This document shows, piece after piece, positions 1-8,620 of a DNA stretch of 23,168 bases. The position numbers and the translations under genes were made by a program. Source of the DNA: Bacteroidota bacterium (GTDB lineage: Bacteria > Bacteroidota > Bacteroidia > Chitinophagales > Chitinophagaceae). The stretch is from contig JAEZRB010000107.1 in the NCBI GenBank assembly GCA_023412975.1, positions 1-23,168 on the forward strand. The letters run 5' to 3'. Under the pieces are notes generated by a model. The model did no database searches, was not told where the DNA came from, and saw nothing but the letters and a program-made list of their open reading frames with translations. The stretch's first letter is position 1; each line of letters opens with the position of its first letter.

Positions 1-95
1 AACTCGTATTTTTGTTCCCGAATTTTTTGCCTGAATTTTTGCCGGATCAGTACTTCCAGATCGGTTTCGTCATCGGCTACCAATATTTTCGTCAT
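1..95 (-). CDS. Single-domain response regulator (receiver), partial, C-terminus beyond window
   Basis: The first 31 codons of a CheY-like receiver read MTKILVADDETDLEVLIRQK and onward before the window ends. The acidic pair DDE that binds Mg2+ after the first beta strand is present; the phospho-acceptor Asp lies outside the window. The start ATG (95-93) overlaps the TGA of the upstream receiver (94-92) in an ATGA junction, which is typical of translational coupling. The N-terminus closely resembles the neighbouring receiver (MKILVVDDETDVQVLFEQRF), so the two are likely a tandem duplication. Whether an output domain follows cannot be seen. Confidence 0.85.
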   Translation of the reverse strand, partial: MTKILVADDETDLEVLIRQKFRQKIREQKYE

Positions 96-469
96 ACCAG
101 TTTGGTTTTAAGTTTTTCTTTTAATGCAATAAAATCGACGGGCTTGGTCAGAAAATCATCTGCACCCAGTTTCATCGCCTGGTTGTAATTTTCTGCGTCC
201 CCATAGGCTGTGATCATCATCACAACAGGTGGTGGCTTCTCATATTTTTCTTTTATTTCCCTTAAAAGCTCCAGGCCGCTCATGCCCGGCATATTGATAT
301 CCGATAGTATCAATACCGCTTCATGCTCGTTAGCTTTCATGTATTCCAGCGCCTGCTCACCGGAGAAGGCAAAGAGAAATTTCATCTCGCCAGTCCTGAT
401 CTCCTTTCTGAACCGCTGCTCAAAAAGTACCTGTACGTCTGTTTCGTCATCAACTACTAAGATTTTCAT
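92..469 (-). CDS. Single-domain response regulator (CheY-like receiver)
   Basis: This 125-residue protein is a complete receiver domain and nothing more. It carries the acidic pair D7/D8, phospho-acceptor D57 in the context LSDINMPGMSG, the switch Thr T87 (MMITAYGD) and the conserved K109 (LTKPVD). There is no DNA-binding or enzymatic output domain, so it probably acts by protein contact or as a phosphate relay. Its start overlaps the end of the five-module histidine kinase by 20 bases and its stop overlaps the next receiver by 4 bases, which puts it in the same transcript as the kinases. It is the most likely phosphorylation partner of one or more of the four kinases upstream; that pairing is inferred from position only. 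Confidence 0.93.
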   Translation of the reverse strand: MKILVVDDETDVQVLFEQRFRKEIRTGEMKFLFAFSGEQALEYMKANEHEAVLILSDINMPGMSGLELLREIKEKYEKPPPVVMMITAYGDAENYNQAMKLGADDFLTKPVDFIALKEKLKTKLV

Positions 470-3400
470 GTAATGGTGGTTTAAAAGGTATTTTAATCAT
501 AAAACTGGTTCCTTTATTTTCAATTGTTTCTACTTTCAGTTCGCCGCTATGTCCCTTGGTAATAATGTCATAGCTCAATGACAAACCCAGGCCTGTGCCC
601 TGCCCGGTGGGTTTGGTAGTAAAGAAGGGCTGGAATATTTTGTCCAGTATTTTTTGAGGAATGCCGTTTCCATTATCACTGACCACAATCTCAACCGCAT
701 CCTTGCCCCTTTTTGTGCGCACCGAAACGGTAGGTTCATAGCCATTAGCTGAACCTCCTATGCTGGCCGCTTTCTTTTTTTCGTTTACGGTATAGAATGC
801 ATTAGTCAGCAGGTTTAGGATTGCACGACCCAGGTCCTGCGGCATCACTTCTACCTTCCCGATGCTGGTATCGAAATCAGTTTTTATCGAAGCATTGAAG
901 GATTTGTCCCTGGCCCTCAGCCCATGGTAGGAGAGACGCAGGTATTCATCGCAGAGGGCATTGATGTCGGCAGGTTCTTTGATTCCGCTGCTGCTGCGAC
1001 TGTGTTGCAACATACCTTTCACAATGGCATCGGCACGTTTACCGTGATGAGTTATTTTTTCAAGGTTTTGCTTAACATCATCTGCAAGGGTTATGGCTTC
1101 TTCGATCGCACCTTTGGACAGCTCAGTCTTCATTTCATCGAGTAGTTCATTGCTGACCTCGCTGAAATTGTTTACAAAGTTTAAGGGGTTTTGTATTTCA
1201 TGGGCAATGCCGGCGGTAAGTTCGCCGAGGCTGGCCATTTTCTCGGATTGTATCAATTGTTTCTGGGTGACCCGCAATTCGGCCAGGGCATCTTCCGTCC
1301 GCTTTTTTTCTTCTTTCAGCAGGATTAAATCCTGTTCGGCCTTTTTCGCCAGGGTTTCGGCCTGTTGCAGGTCCTTGTATCGTTTATAGGTCAGGCTCAG
1401 AACGGAAGTGAACCGCCGATAGATCTGCAACTCATCCTCTTTCATTTCATTTTGCGTCCAGGCGTATACACCACCTTCGCTGAAGAAAAAGAAATACCCA
1501 TATTGTACATCATCTTGTGCATAGTCGGGGAAGCCCATCTGCGGGCGGATCACTTTGTAGTACTCACTAATTTCTTTACCTCTCAGTACGGGATAATAAT
1601 CCGTTTGTGTGATCCAGCCTTCGTAAACTTTTTCAAGCACAGGGTGACCTTTCATCAGAAGACGGCCTACCAGTTCGAGGCTATCACCCTGCTCAGTGGT
1701 GTTCCAGGTAAACAACTCACCTGTACGGCTTTCTTTATCCAACAGGCCGACACCGCATCTTCGTGGTGTGATGCTGAAGTTTTGCAGTTCTTTATAAAAG
1801 GCATGAATGGTATCGGACAGGTCCTGTGTATTATGCATGGCCATCGCTTTACCCCTCACCCGTTCCAGCGCTGCTTCGATCTGGGCTTCGCGTGCCTGGG
1901 CTTCGGCCTTCTGCAAGTCGAGGAAACGGATATAGGCCTGTTCGAATACTTTTGAGAAACGTGTCAGTATTTTTAAATCTTCGGCCGTGGTTAGATGATT
2001 GGACCAACTGTCAAATCCAAGCATGGAGTTTTTCTCCGCCACGCCGTGGAACTTCCAGGATTCCGTTTCTATTTGGAGTTGTTGTATCGGCTTCGGCACT
2101 TTTGATTCATTATGCTTCGCTACATAGCGGAAGTACTCATTTTTCGTCTCACCCGAATAAGATCTTTCGAGAATATTCTCATCACTTTCGACGGCGTGCC
2201 AGAGGTCTTTGATTATCGCGTTGTTTTCAATATCCCTGTCAAAGGGGAGTTCAATATTTACAGGCGCCGATAGCTGGGTGGTAGCACCCCAGAGCCGGAT
2301 ATTTCTTTTTTCTTTTTCGAAAAGAAAAATTAGCGCCCCGTCAAAAGACATCCCGAGTTCTGCAAGCCGGTCAAACAGGGAAGCAGCCACCAATTCAAGC
2401 TCCTCAGAATGATGCATCGCCAGTGAGCGGCCCCTCACTTTTTCAAGAGCTGCTTCGATCTGAGCTTCCCTTGCCTGGGATTCTGCTTTTTGCAGATCAA
2501 GATATCGCCGGTAGGTTTGTCCGAAAACAGCGGCAAAACGTTTGATGATGCTGGAATGTTCTTCTGTAATAGGTTCAGCGCTAAAAGTAAAAACCGCGCC
2601 TTCTGCAAAAAAATAGTCACAATGAATTTCCTGAGAAGGTAAGGAACTCATGTCAAACCTGCTGCGATACGTTTTCGATCTATTGATCGCATCGTAGTAC
2701 CGGGCAACCTCGTCACCCAGCAAATCGTATCGGTAAAATGAATTGTTTGCTTTCCATGCTTTATGTACTGATCTGAGAAGCGGATGGGTGTCCAGGTTTA
2801 GCTTGCCAATAATAAGAGTGGTCTTTCCGTCAGGGTTCGGCCTTGCCGTCCAAACCTCAGAAGAGTTATCATCGATAAATATTAATACACCGCAACGGTT
2901 TGTATGTATACCTAGGGTGATAAATTCGCCAAACATGGTCGCTACCGTTTCTCCCACATCATTACTGTTGTGCATCGCCATCGTTTTGCTTCTTACTCTT
3001 TCCAGTGACACTTCAATCTGTGATTCCCTTGCCTGTGTTTCGGCTTTTTGGAGGTCGAGAAAACGTGTGTATGCCTGATCGAACACTTTTCCAAATCTCC
3101 TGATAATTGAATTTTGTTCTTCCGTGTATGGCTCGGCGTCGTAGTTGGCAACGGTTATTACCGCATTTTCTAAATGCGCTGCCGACCACGCAAAACCCGG
3201 AGCGTCGTAGGTAAATTTTTTTCTTTCCTCGGAAACATTTTTCAAAGGTGTATTGGCATAAATGTGGTCCAGAAAACTGTCTTTTTCTTCTTTGGTAAAA
3301 ACAAACGAAGAAAAGTCGCCTCCCTTTGCAACAACCTCCAATGTACGATTGAAGTAGGGGTGATCAATATAAGGTACATGGATCTTGTCGGGAAGCACCT

Positions 3401-4187
3401 GCTCACCCGGAAAATAGAGCCAGAGATCCCAGTCTTTTTCTTTGTGAGATGTATTGAAATTGGCCGTATGGATTTTAAGCCCGAGAGTTAGAAACTGGTC
3501 AGCTAATAAATTAATTACAGTAAGCAGTTCGCTGCTCTTGTGCATTCCCATTGAGCTTGCCCTTACCCTTTCGAGGGAGGCTTCAATTTGCGCTTCCCTT
3601 GCCTGTGCTTCGGCTTTTTGTAAATCGAGGAAACGGGTGTATGATCTTTCAAATTCAATGGTGAAGCGTTGAAGTATCTCTTTTTCCTGGGGGCTTAGTG
3701 GCTGCCTGGTATCAATTCCAAAACACCCATATTTCATAAATGCCTCGGTGTAATAAATACCTTCGGGAAAAAAAGCGGGCTTTAACTGCACGGCCCCCTC
3801 CAACAATTCTGCCCAGGTACTAAAAAAAGTATCAATTTTTTCTGGAGCAATAAAATGCTCTTGTACGGAAATCCCGCTTTGCCAATCCGAAAAACAGGCA
3901 GCGGTGTACGGCTCTGTCATGTCCAAAGGATAGTTGATCGCCCGGGTGTGAAAATGTTTACTGCCTTTCTTTTCCTCCATCCAGGTGACCCAGAATAAAT
4001 GATCGCCTTTTTTTTCGTTAGGCAACCACACAAATGAGAATGCTGAATCAATCCCAAGTAATAACAGCTGTTCATGAAAGACTTTCGAAATGTTCAGCAG
4101 TTCATCAGAATGTTGCATCAACAGACTGCGGGTCCGGATTCGTTCCAGTGCCGTTTCAATTTCGAGTTCCCGGTTTTTCGACTGCAA
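450..4187 (-). CDS. Sensor histidine kinase with five tandem sensory modules (TTG start; likely the 3' part of a split gene)
   Basis: The 1245-residue product has no membrane segment or signal peptide. Residues of about 12-203, 203-393, 393-579, 580-771 and 772-945 are five repeats of one unit: a helical ALERVR..MAMH linker, an alpha/beta sensory region, then a closing helix with RFLDLQKAEAQAREAQIE. A coiled coil (about 945-985) leads into the HisKA H-box with H996 (IAHEIQNPLNF). The HATPase has an N-box (ILNLLTNAF), G1 (DNGNGIP) and G2 (GQGTGLGLSLSYDI). The only in-frame start after the preceding stop is TTG at 4187. Upstream codons 4262-4188 are open and read like normal linker (GEAEKKLKALEQVVAQRTKD) back to a TAA that ends the SnoaL-like ORF in the same frame. 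The true protein may therefore once have begun at 4691. The sensory modules look GAF-like in length and pattern, but I cannot name the ligand. Confidence 0.88.
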   Translation of the reverse strand: MQSKNRELEIETALERIRTRSLLMQHSDELLNISKVFHEQLLLLGIDSAFSFVWLPNEKKGDHLFWVTWMEEKKGSKHFHTRAINYPLDMTEPYTAACFSDWQSGISVQEHFIAPEKIDTFFSTWAELLEGAVQLKPAFFPEGIYYTEAFMKYGCFGIDTRQPLSPQEKEILQRFTIEFERSYTRFLDLQKAEAQAREAQIEASLERVRASSMGMHKSSELLTVINLLADQFLTLGLKIHTANFNTSHKEKDWDLWLYFPGEQVLPDKIHVPYIDHPYFNRTLEVVAKGGDFSSFVFTKEEKDSFLDHIYANTPLKNVSEERKKFTYDAPGFAWSAAHLENAVITVANYDAEPYTEEQNSIIRRFGKVFDQAYTRFLDLQKAETQARESQIEVSLERVRSKTMAMHNSNDVGETVATMFGEFITLGIHTNRCGVLIFIDDNSSEVWTARPNPDGKTTLIIGKLNLDTHPLLRSVHKAWKANNSFYRYDLLGDEVARYYDAINRSKTYRSRFDMSSLPSQEIHCDYFFAEGAVFTFSAEPITEEHSSIIKRFAAVFGQTYRRYLDLQKAESQAREAQIEAALEKVRGRSLAMHHSEELELVAASLFDRLAELGMSFDGALIFLFEKEKRNIRLWGATTQLSAPVNIELPFDRDIENNAIIKDLWHAVESDENILERSYSGETKNEYFRYVAKHNESKVPKPIQQLQIETESWKFHGVAEKNSMLGFDSWSNHLTTAEDLKILTRFSKVFEQAYIRFLDLQKAEAQAREAQIEAALERVRGKAMAMHNTQDLSDTIHAFYKELQNFSITPRRCGVGLLDKESRTGELFTWNTTEQGDSLELVGRLLMKGHPVLEKVYEGWITQTDYYPVLRGKEISEYYKVIRPQMGFPDYAQDDVQYGYFFFFSEGGVYAWTQNEMKEDELQIYRRFTSVLSLTYKRYKDLQQAETLAKKAEQDLILLKEEKKRTEDALAELRVTQKQLIQSEKMASLGELTAGIAHEIQNPLNFVNNFSEVSNELLDEMKTELSKGAIEEAITLADDVKQNLEKITHHGKRADAIVKGMLQHSRSSSGIKEPADINALCDEYLRLSYHGLRARDKSFNASIKTDFDTSIGKVEVMPQDLGRAILNLLTNAFYTVNEKKKAASIGGSANGYEPTVSVRTKRGKDAVEIVVSDNGNGIPQKILDKIFQPFFTTKPTGQGTGLGLSLSYDIITKGHSGELKVETIENKGTSFMIKIPFKPPLHENLSS

Positions 4188-4262
4188 ATCTTTTGTTCGC
4201 TGTGCTACTACCTGCTCCAGCGCTTTTAATTTTTTTTCTGCTTCACCTATATGGAACGTATA

Positions 4263-4691
4263 TTATATAGTGATGGCAGGATCGGGCATAGAGCCATGAA
4301 ACAAGACCATCTGCCATTTATTGAACTGGTACTTAAATACGCAGCTCATATATAGATGAATCTGGTGCTTGTTTTTTTTATCGCCAATTTGGACTATAAT
4401 TTCGTCATGAAACTTTGCAGTGGTTTCATCGGTAAATATTGGACGGTAGGTTGTAATGATTTTTGCTTTAATCAAAATCCCTTTCGACTGTTGCCGAGTT
4501 TTCATAAGCATCTTCCGGTAATCCTCTCTCGACCTGACTTTTTCATCAGCTGCTGTGCCATAGCCGCTTACGTTTTCAGCAATATACTGGTTGATGTAAC
4601 GAAGCGGTGCCTTCATATCAAGTATGCTTACCTCCATAGCACATTGATAAGCTTTTGCCAAATCTGTCCTGATTTGTTTTGTCAGTTTCAT
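4263..4691 (-). CDS. NTF2/SnoaL-like domain protein, probably the N-terminal sensor of the following kinase
   Basis: The 142-residue product looks like an NTF2/SnoaL_3-type fold: N-terminal helices (KQIRTDLAKAYQCAMEV), a central segment with paired strands (ILIKAKIITTYRPIF, KFHDEIIVQIGDK) and a final strand pair (YMSCVFKYQFNKWQMVLFHG). Such domains act as small-ligand sensors or dimer modules when fused to signalling proteins. The ORF ends ...PDPAITI-TAA, and the same frame stays open into the coiled-coil linker of the five-module kinase, so this looks like the detached N-terminal domain of that kinase. It begins 5 bases after the stop of the propeller kinase, so it is co-transcribed with it. 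The family call rests on the fold pattern and is moderately sure. Confidence 0.75.
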   Translation of the reverse strand: MKLTKQIRTDLAKAYQCAMEVSILDMKAPLRYINQYIAENVSGYGTAADEKVRSREDYRKMLMKTRQQSKGILIKAKIITTYRPIFTDETTAKFHDEIIVQIGDKKNKHQIHLYMSCVFKYQFNKWQMVLFHGSMPDPAITI

Positions 4692-4696
4692 ATTCT

Positions 4697-7600
4697 TCAG
4701 CTGTTAGCTGGAATAAGGATGGTAAATGTGGTTCCTTCCCCTTCTTTTGTGTCCAATTTCAACTCCCCGCCATGTCCGTGGGTGATGATATCATAGCTCA
4801 GCGATAAACCCAGCCCTGTTCCCTGTCCGGTGGGTTTGGTGGTAAAAAATGGCTGGAATATTTTGTCCAGTATTTTTTCAGGGATTCCGTTGCCATTGTC
4901 CTTTACCTTTATCACGATCTTTCCCTTTTCCCGTTTTGTACTAAGTGAAACCGTTGGCTCATATTTTTTCTCCGCAGCTTCAGAGACAGTCGACTTCTTT
5001 TTCTCCGCCACTGCATAGAATGCATTGGTGATTAGGTTGAGGATTACACGGCCGATATCCTGTGGAACGAGTTCCACCCGGCCCACGCCGGGATCATAAT
5101 CGGTTTGTGTGGATGCATTAAAGGTTTTGTCTTTGGCCCGCAAACCATGATAAGCCAGTCGCAGGTATTCATCGGCCAGGGCATTGATATCGGTAAACTC
5201 TTTTTGTCCGCTACCGTTACGGCTGTGCTGCAGCATACCTTTTACAATATTGCCTGCCCGCTTTCCATGGTGTAGTATTTTGCCCAGGTTGAGGCTTACA
5301 TCGCCGGCAATATTCACCACTTCTCGTGAATTTCCCTTTTCAAGTTCCATTTTCATTTCATCCATTAATTCCATATTAACCTCTGAGAAGTTATTTATAA
5401 AATTCAAAGGGTTTTGAATTTCATGTGCAATGCCAGCTGTCAATTCACCCAGGCTGGCCATTTTTTCAGATTGTATAAGTTGAGTTTGTGTTTGTTTCAG
5501 ACTTGTCACAGTTTGGCTCAGTGCCTCATAAGCTTCGGCATTTTCCAGGGCAATGGTCGCATACACGGCTATATTCCTTAACATATACAGGTGATTGTCT
5601 GAGTAGGCGTTTTCATGAAAACTTTGCACAGTAATGACACCGAGTTTTTTTTCTTTTGCTACCAGGGGGATAAAAATCAGTGACAACGGTTGCTCACCCT
5701 CATGTGGTGTCGGCATTTTTTGCAGAAAATGGCTGTATTCTTCATGTAAATTGCCGATCACAATTTCTTTACCGCTGGTCAGGCAAATCGATGACAGGCG
5801 GTTTTTATCATCAATGGCATTGGAATAGAAGGGTAGCGATTTTCCTTCTTCATAGGTTGCAGGAAATTCTATCCTTTTGAGGGTTTCATTGTAAATACCG
5901 ATGCCAAAAACGTTGGCATCCATTAATGAGTTTACATTTTTGTATGCCGTGCTTATGATCTTTTCTACAGAAAGTGATGAAGTGATCTTGCGGCCGATCT
6001 CGCCCAGTTGTTCTACATTGTGATATGATTTTTCCAGTTCCTGAGTACGTTGGTTTACCTTTTCCTCCAGCAATTTATTATGCTGCCGGAGCTGCCGGGA
6101 GCGCAGGTAGGAGACCAAAGATATTACCCCGATAAGAATTGCCACCTGTACCAGTATGCCCCACCATGTCTGCCACCAGGGCAGCTTAATAGTTACGGCA
6201 ATTGTTTTTTCTGCCCAGGCTCCATTGTTGCTCACAGCCCTTACCCGGAAAGTATAATCGCCGGGTGGCACATTAAAAAAGTAAGCTTTATCCTGGGTGC
6301 CCAGGTCAATCCAGGTGCTGTCATAATTCTCTAATAAATAGCGGTAACTTATTTTTTCCTCGGGATTATAGTTCAAAGTCATAAACTGTAATGAGAACGA
6401 ATTTTGATTGCTGGCCAGACGGATTTCTTTCGCCGTAGTTATTTCTTCAGTAAGAGGGCTTCCTTTTCCGGGCTTTACATCTTTATTGCCCATTCTGAAT
6501 GCTGAAATGAGAAATGAAGGCGCGGTGAAGTCTGCTTTGAGTTCCTCTGGATAGAAGGCATAGTATCCCTGGTCATCTCCCAGAAATAATTTTCCGTCCT
6601 GTGCCTTAAAATTATCCGCAAGTAATAGCTGGTTATTATGCACGCCATATTCATTACCATAAACCCGGATATTGTCCCGTGCTGCATTGATCCGGAAGAT
6701 GCGGAAGGCAAAACTGACCCATAAATTGCTTTGGTCGTCGGCAATCACGTTCATCACATTTCCCCTGACTGTAATACCTGAGTTTGGATCCGTATAATAG
6801 CTGAAACTATCGTCCGCGCTGTTATGACGTAATAGGCCGGTGCTGGTGCCGACCCACAATACATTCGCGGTATCAATAAAAAGGCTGGTTATTAAATAAT
6901 CCGGGATAAACCGACGCCATTTCCCGGTTGATTTGTCCAGCCTATTCAATCCCTTTTCGGTGCCAACCCAAATATTATCTTTTTCGCCGGTTACTAAAAA
7001 CATATTACCATTAACGAGGCTATTGCTGTCGGCTGGGTCGTGCCGGTAAATCTCATTGGTGCCGGTGCGCATATTGATCCTGTTCAGGCAACTGTCGGTT
7101 GTCACCCACAAGGAACTATCGCTGTCGATATACAAAAGCGTTGTTTTATCATAGCCCGTTGTATTGGTTTTATCATACCGGTAGTGAGTAAATGTCTTAG
7201 TTGCGGGGTCCAGTTTATTTATGCCACCGCCGTAGGTTGCAATCCACAAATTACCTGATGCGTCGAGACGTATACTGTTAACTATGTCGTTGCTTAAACT
7301 ATTGGGATTATTGGGATTATGGGTAAATTTTTTACCCGGCCCCTGCACTGGTTTATAAATTAGCCCTTCCTGTGTCCCTATCCAAAGTGCTCCGGATTTA
7401 TCTTTAGCAAAAGAATTAACTGCGGTTGTATTCAACCGGTGATAGGGAATTGGTTTTTTTAAAGGGTTCGCATTAAAAACATTGCCGAGATAGTTGGAAG
7501 TACTAATCCAGAAAAGGCCATCCCGGGATTGGAAAAAGCTATAAATGCCATCTTCAGACATAGCGTTAAGACCACTAATGCTATCTGGAATAATGGCCGC

Positions 7601-8590
7601 GTCGGGATGGGTTGTTTTTGTGTAGACACCATAGTGAACTGTATTGTTTGTTATGGGATCATATTTATTAATTCCTCCGAAGCTGCCACCAACCCACAAT
7701 GCTCCGGCAGCATCCTCTGCAATAAATCGGATAACTGAACTATAATTTCTATACAAAGGAGGCCCGCTCAATTGATTTGTATAATCAGGATCGTATCTTG
7801 GGTAGTGGGTAAAAGCACCTGTCTCCCTGTTCAAAGATTGAAGCCGGTTATGGATAGTACCTACCCAAAGCGTCCCCCTGCTGTCTTCAAAGACGGCAGT
7901 AACGGTATCAGAGCTAATACTGTTGCGGTCGCCAGCCCGGTGTTTATATCCGGTAAATACTTCGGTTTCGGGGTTGAACTTATCCAGCCCGCTACCCCAG
8001 GTAGCTATCCATAAATTTTTTTGCCTGTCTTCATAGATTTGATAAACCTGGTAGCCATCTCTATTCTCAGGGGTTTCGGAACCAGGTGTAAACCGCGTAA
8101 ATTTACCAGTATTTTGATCCAATAAATTTAGGCCTCCCGAGGTGCCCACCCAAAGGCGGCCAGAATGGTCAAACTGTATGCATAGGATCGTATCGTTGCT
8201 TAGGCTGGCGGGGTCATTGGCATTGTGGCGATAGTGAGTAAAAGTATCACGGTCGGGATCAAAGCGATTGAGACCGCTACCCCAGGTGCCAATCCAAATC
8301 ATACCCGCGGAATCGGTAGCGAGTGCACGCACAAAGTTGTTACCTAAAGAATTTGTGTTTTTCGGATCGTTAAAAAAGGACTGGATTTTTGTTCCGTCGT
8401 ATTTGTAAAGTCCTCCCTGGCTGGCTGTACTGCCCAACCAAATATATCCATGTTTGTCCTGGGTAATGCTTCGGATCAGCCCTGAACCAAGACTAAACTT
8501 ACGGTTGAAGATTTTTTGTTGAGCACACACTTGCGAAGTTTGCAACAGGCACAAAGCAATCAGGAAGATGTAAAAAGAAGTTCGGTTCAT
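4697..8590 (-). CDS. Membrane sensor histidine kinase: Reg_prop propellers, Y_Y_Y, TM, GAF, HisKA-HATPase
   Basis: The 1297-residue protein starts with a signal peptide (MNRTSFYIFLIALCLLQ, cleavage near VCAQQ). Residues of about 30-690 hold a dozen or more Reg_prop-type blades with the repeated core LWIGT..GLN/KLDP.TG.FTHY, enough for two seven-bladed propellers. A Y_Y_Y domain follows (about 735-800), then one TM helix (about 806-828), a coiled coil (EEKVNQRTQELEKSY), a GAF-like domain (about 865-1010) and HisKA with H1056. The HATPase has the usual N, G1 and G2 boxes. The front half resembles hybrid two-component systems of Bacteroidetes that sense periplasmic glycans. Unlike those, it lacks a C-terminal receiver and AraC-type HTH, so it must signal through a separate regulator, probably the receivers at the end of the cluster. 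It lies 30 bases after the TPR kinase. Confidence 0.92.
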   Translation of the reverse strand: MNRTSFYIFLIALCLLQTSQVCAQQKIFNRKFSLGSGLIRSITQDKHGYIWLGSTASQGGLYKYDGTKIQSFFNDPKNTNSLGNNFVRALATDSAGMIWIGTWGSGLNRFDPDRDTFTHYRHNANDPASLSNDTILCIQFDHSGRLWVGTSGGLNLLDQNTGKFTRFTPGSETPENRDGYQVYQIYEDRQKNLWIATWGSGLDKFNPETEVFTGYKHRAGDRNSISSDTVTAVFEDSRGTLWVGTIHNRLQSLNRETGAFTHYPRYDPDYTNQLSGPPLYRNYSSVIRFIAEDAAGALWVGGSFGGINKYDPITNNTVHYGVYTKTTHPDAAIIPDSISGLNAMSEDGIYSFFQSRDGLFWISTSNYLGNVFNANPLKKPIPYHRLNTTAVNSFAKDKSGALWIGTQEGLIYKPVQGPGKKFTHNPNNPNSLSNDIVNSIRLDASGNLWIATYGGGINKLDPATKTFTHYRYDKTNTTGYDKTTLLYIDSDSSLWVTTDSCLNRINMRTGTNEIYRHDPADSNSLVNGNMFLVTGEKDNIWVGTEKGLNRLDKSTGKWRRFIPDYLITSLFIDTANVLWVGTSTGLLRHNSADDSFSYYTDPNSGITVRGNVMNVIADDQSNLWVSFAFRIFRINAARDNIRVYGNEYGVHNNQLLLADNFKAQDGKLFLGDDQGYYAFYPEELKADFTAPSFLISAFRMGNKDVKPGKGSPLTEEITTAKEIRLASNQNSFSLQFMTLNYNPEEKISYRYLLENYDSTWIDLGTQDKAYFFNVPPGDYTFRVRAVSNNGAWAEKTIAVTIKLPWWQTWWGILVQVAILIGVISLVSYLRSRQLRQHNKLLEEKVNQRTQELEKSYHNVEQLGEIGRKITSSLSVEKIISTAYKNVNSLMDANVFGIGIYNETLKRIEFPATYEEGKSLPFYSNAIDDKNRLSSICLTSGKEIVIGNLHEEYSHFLQKMPTPHEGEQPLSLIFIPLVAKEKKLGVITVQSFHENAYSDNHLYMLRNIAVYATIALENAEAYEALSQTVTSLKQTQTQLIQSEKMASLGELTAGIAHEIQNPLNFINNFSEVNMELMDEMKMELEKGNSREVVNIAGDVSLNLGKILHHGKRAGNIVKGMLQHSRNGSGQKEFTDINALADEYLRLAYHGLRAKDKTFNASTQTDYDPGVGRVELVPQDIGRVILNLITNAFYAVAEKKKSTVSEAAEKKYEPTVSLSTKREKGKIVIKVKDNGNGIPEKILDKIFQPFFTTKPTGQGTGLGLSLSYDIITHGHGGELKLDTKEGEGTTFTILIPANS

Positions 8591-8620
8591 ATCTATGGTT
8601 TAGCTTGAATAATAATCTCG

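Noticed and set aside
1365..1955. Plus-strand 196-codon frame inside the five-module kinase
   Set aside because: It lies opposite a well-supported kinase with intact motifs; it is an antisense shadow.
4356..4796. Plus-strand 146-codon frame opposite the SnoaL-like gene
   Set aside because: Antisense to two real genes and spanning their junction, with no recognisable domain.
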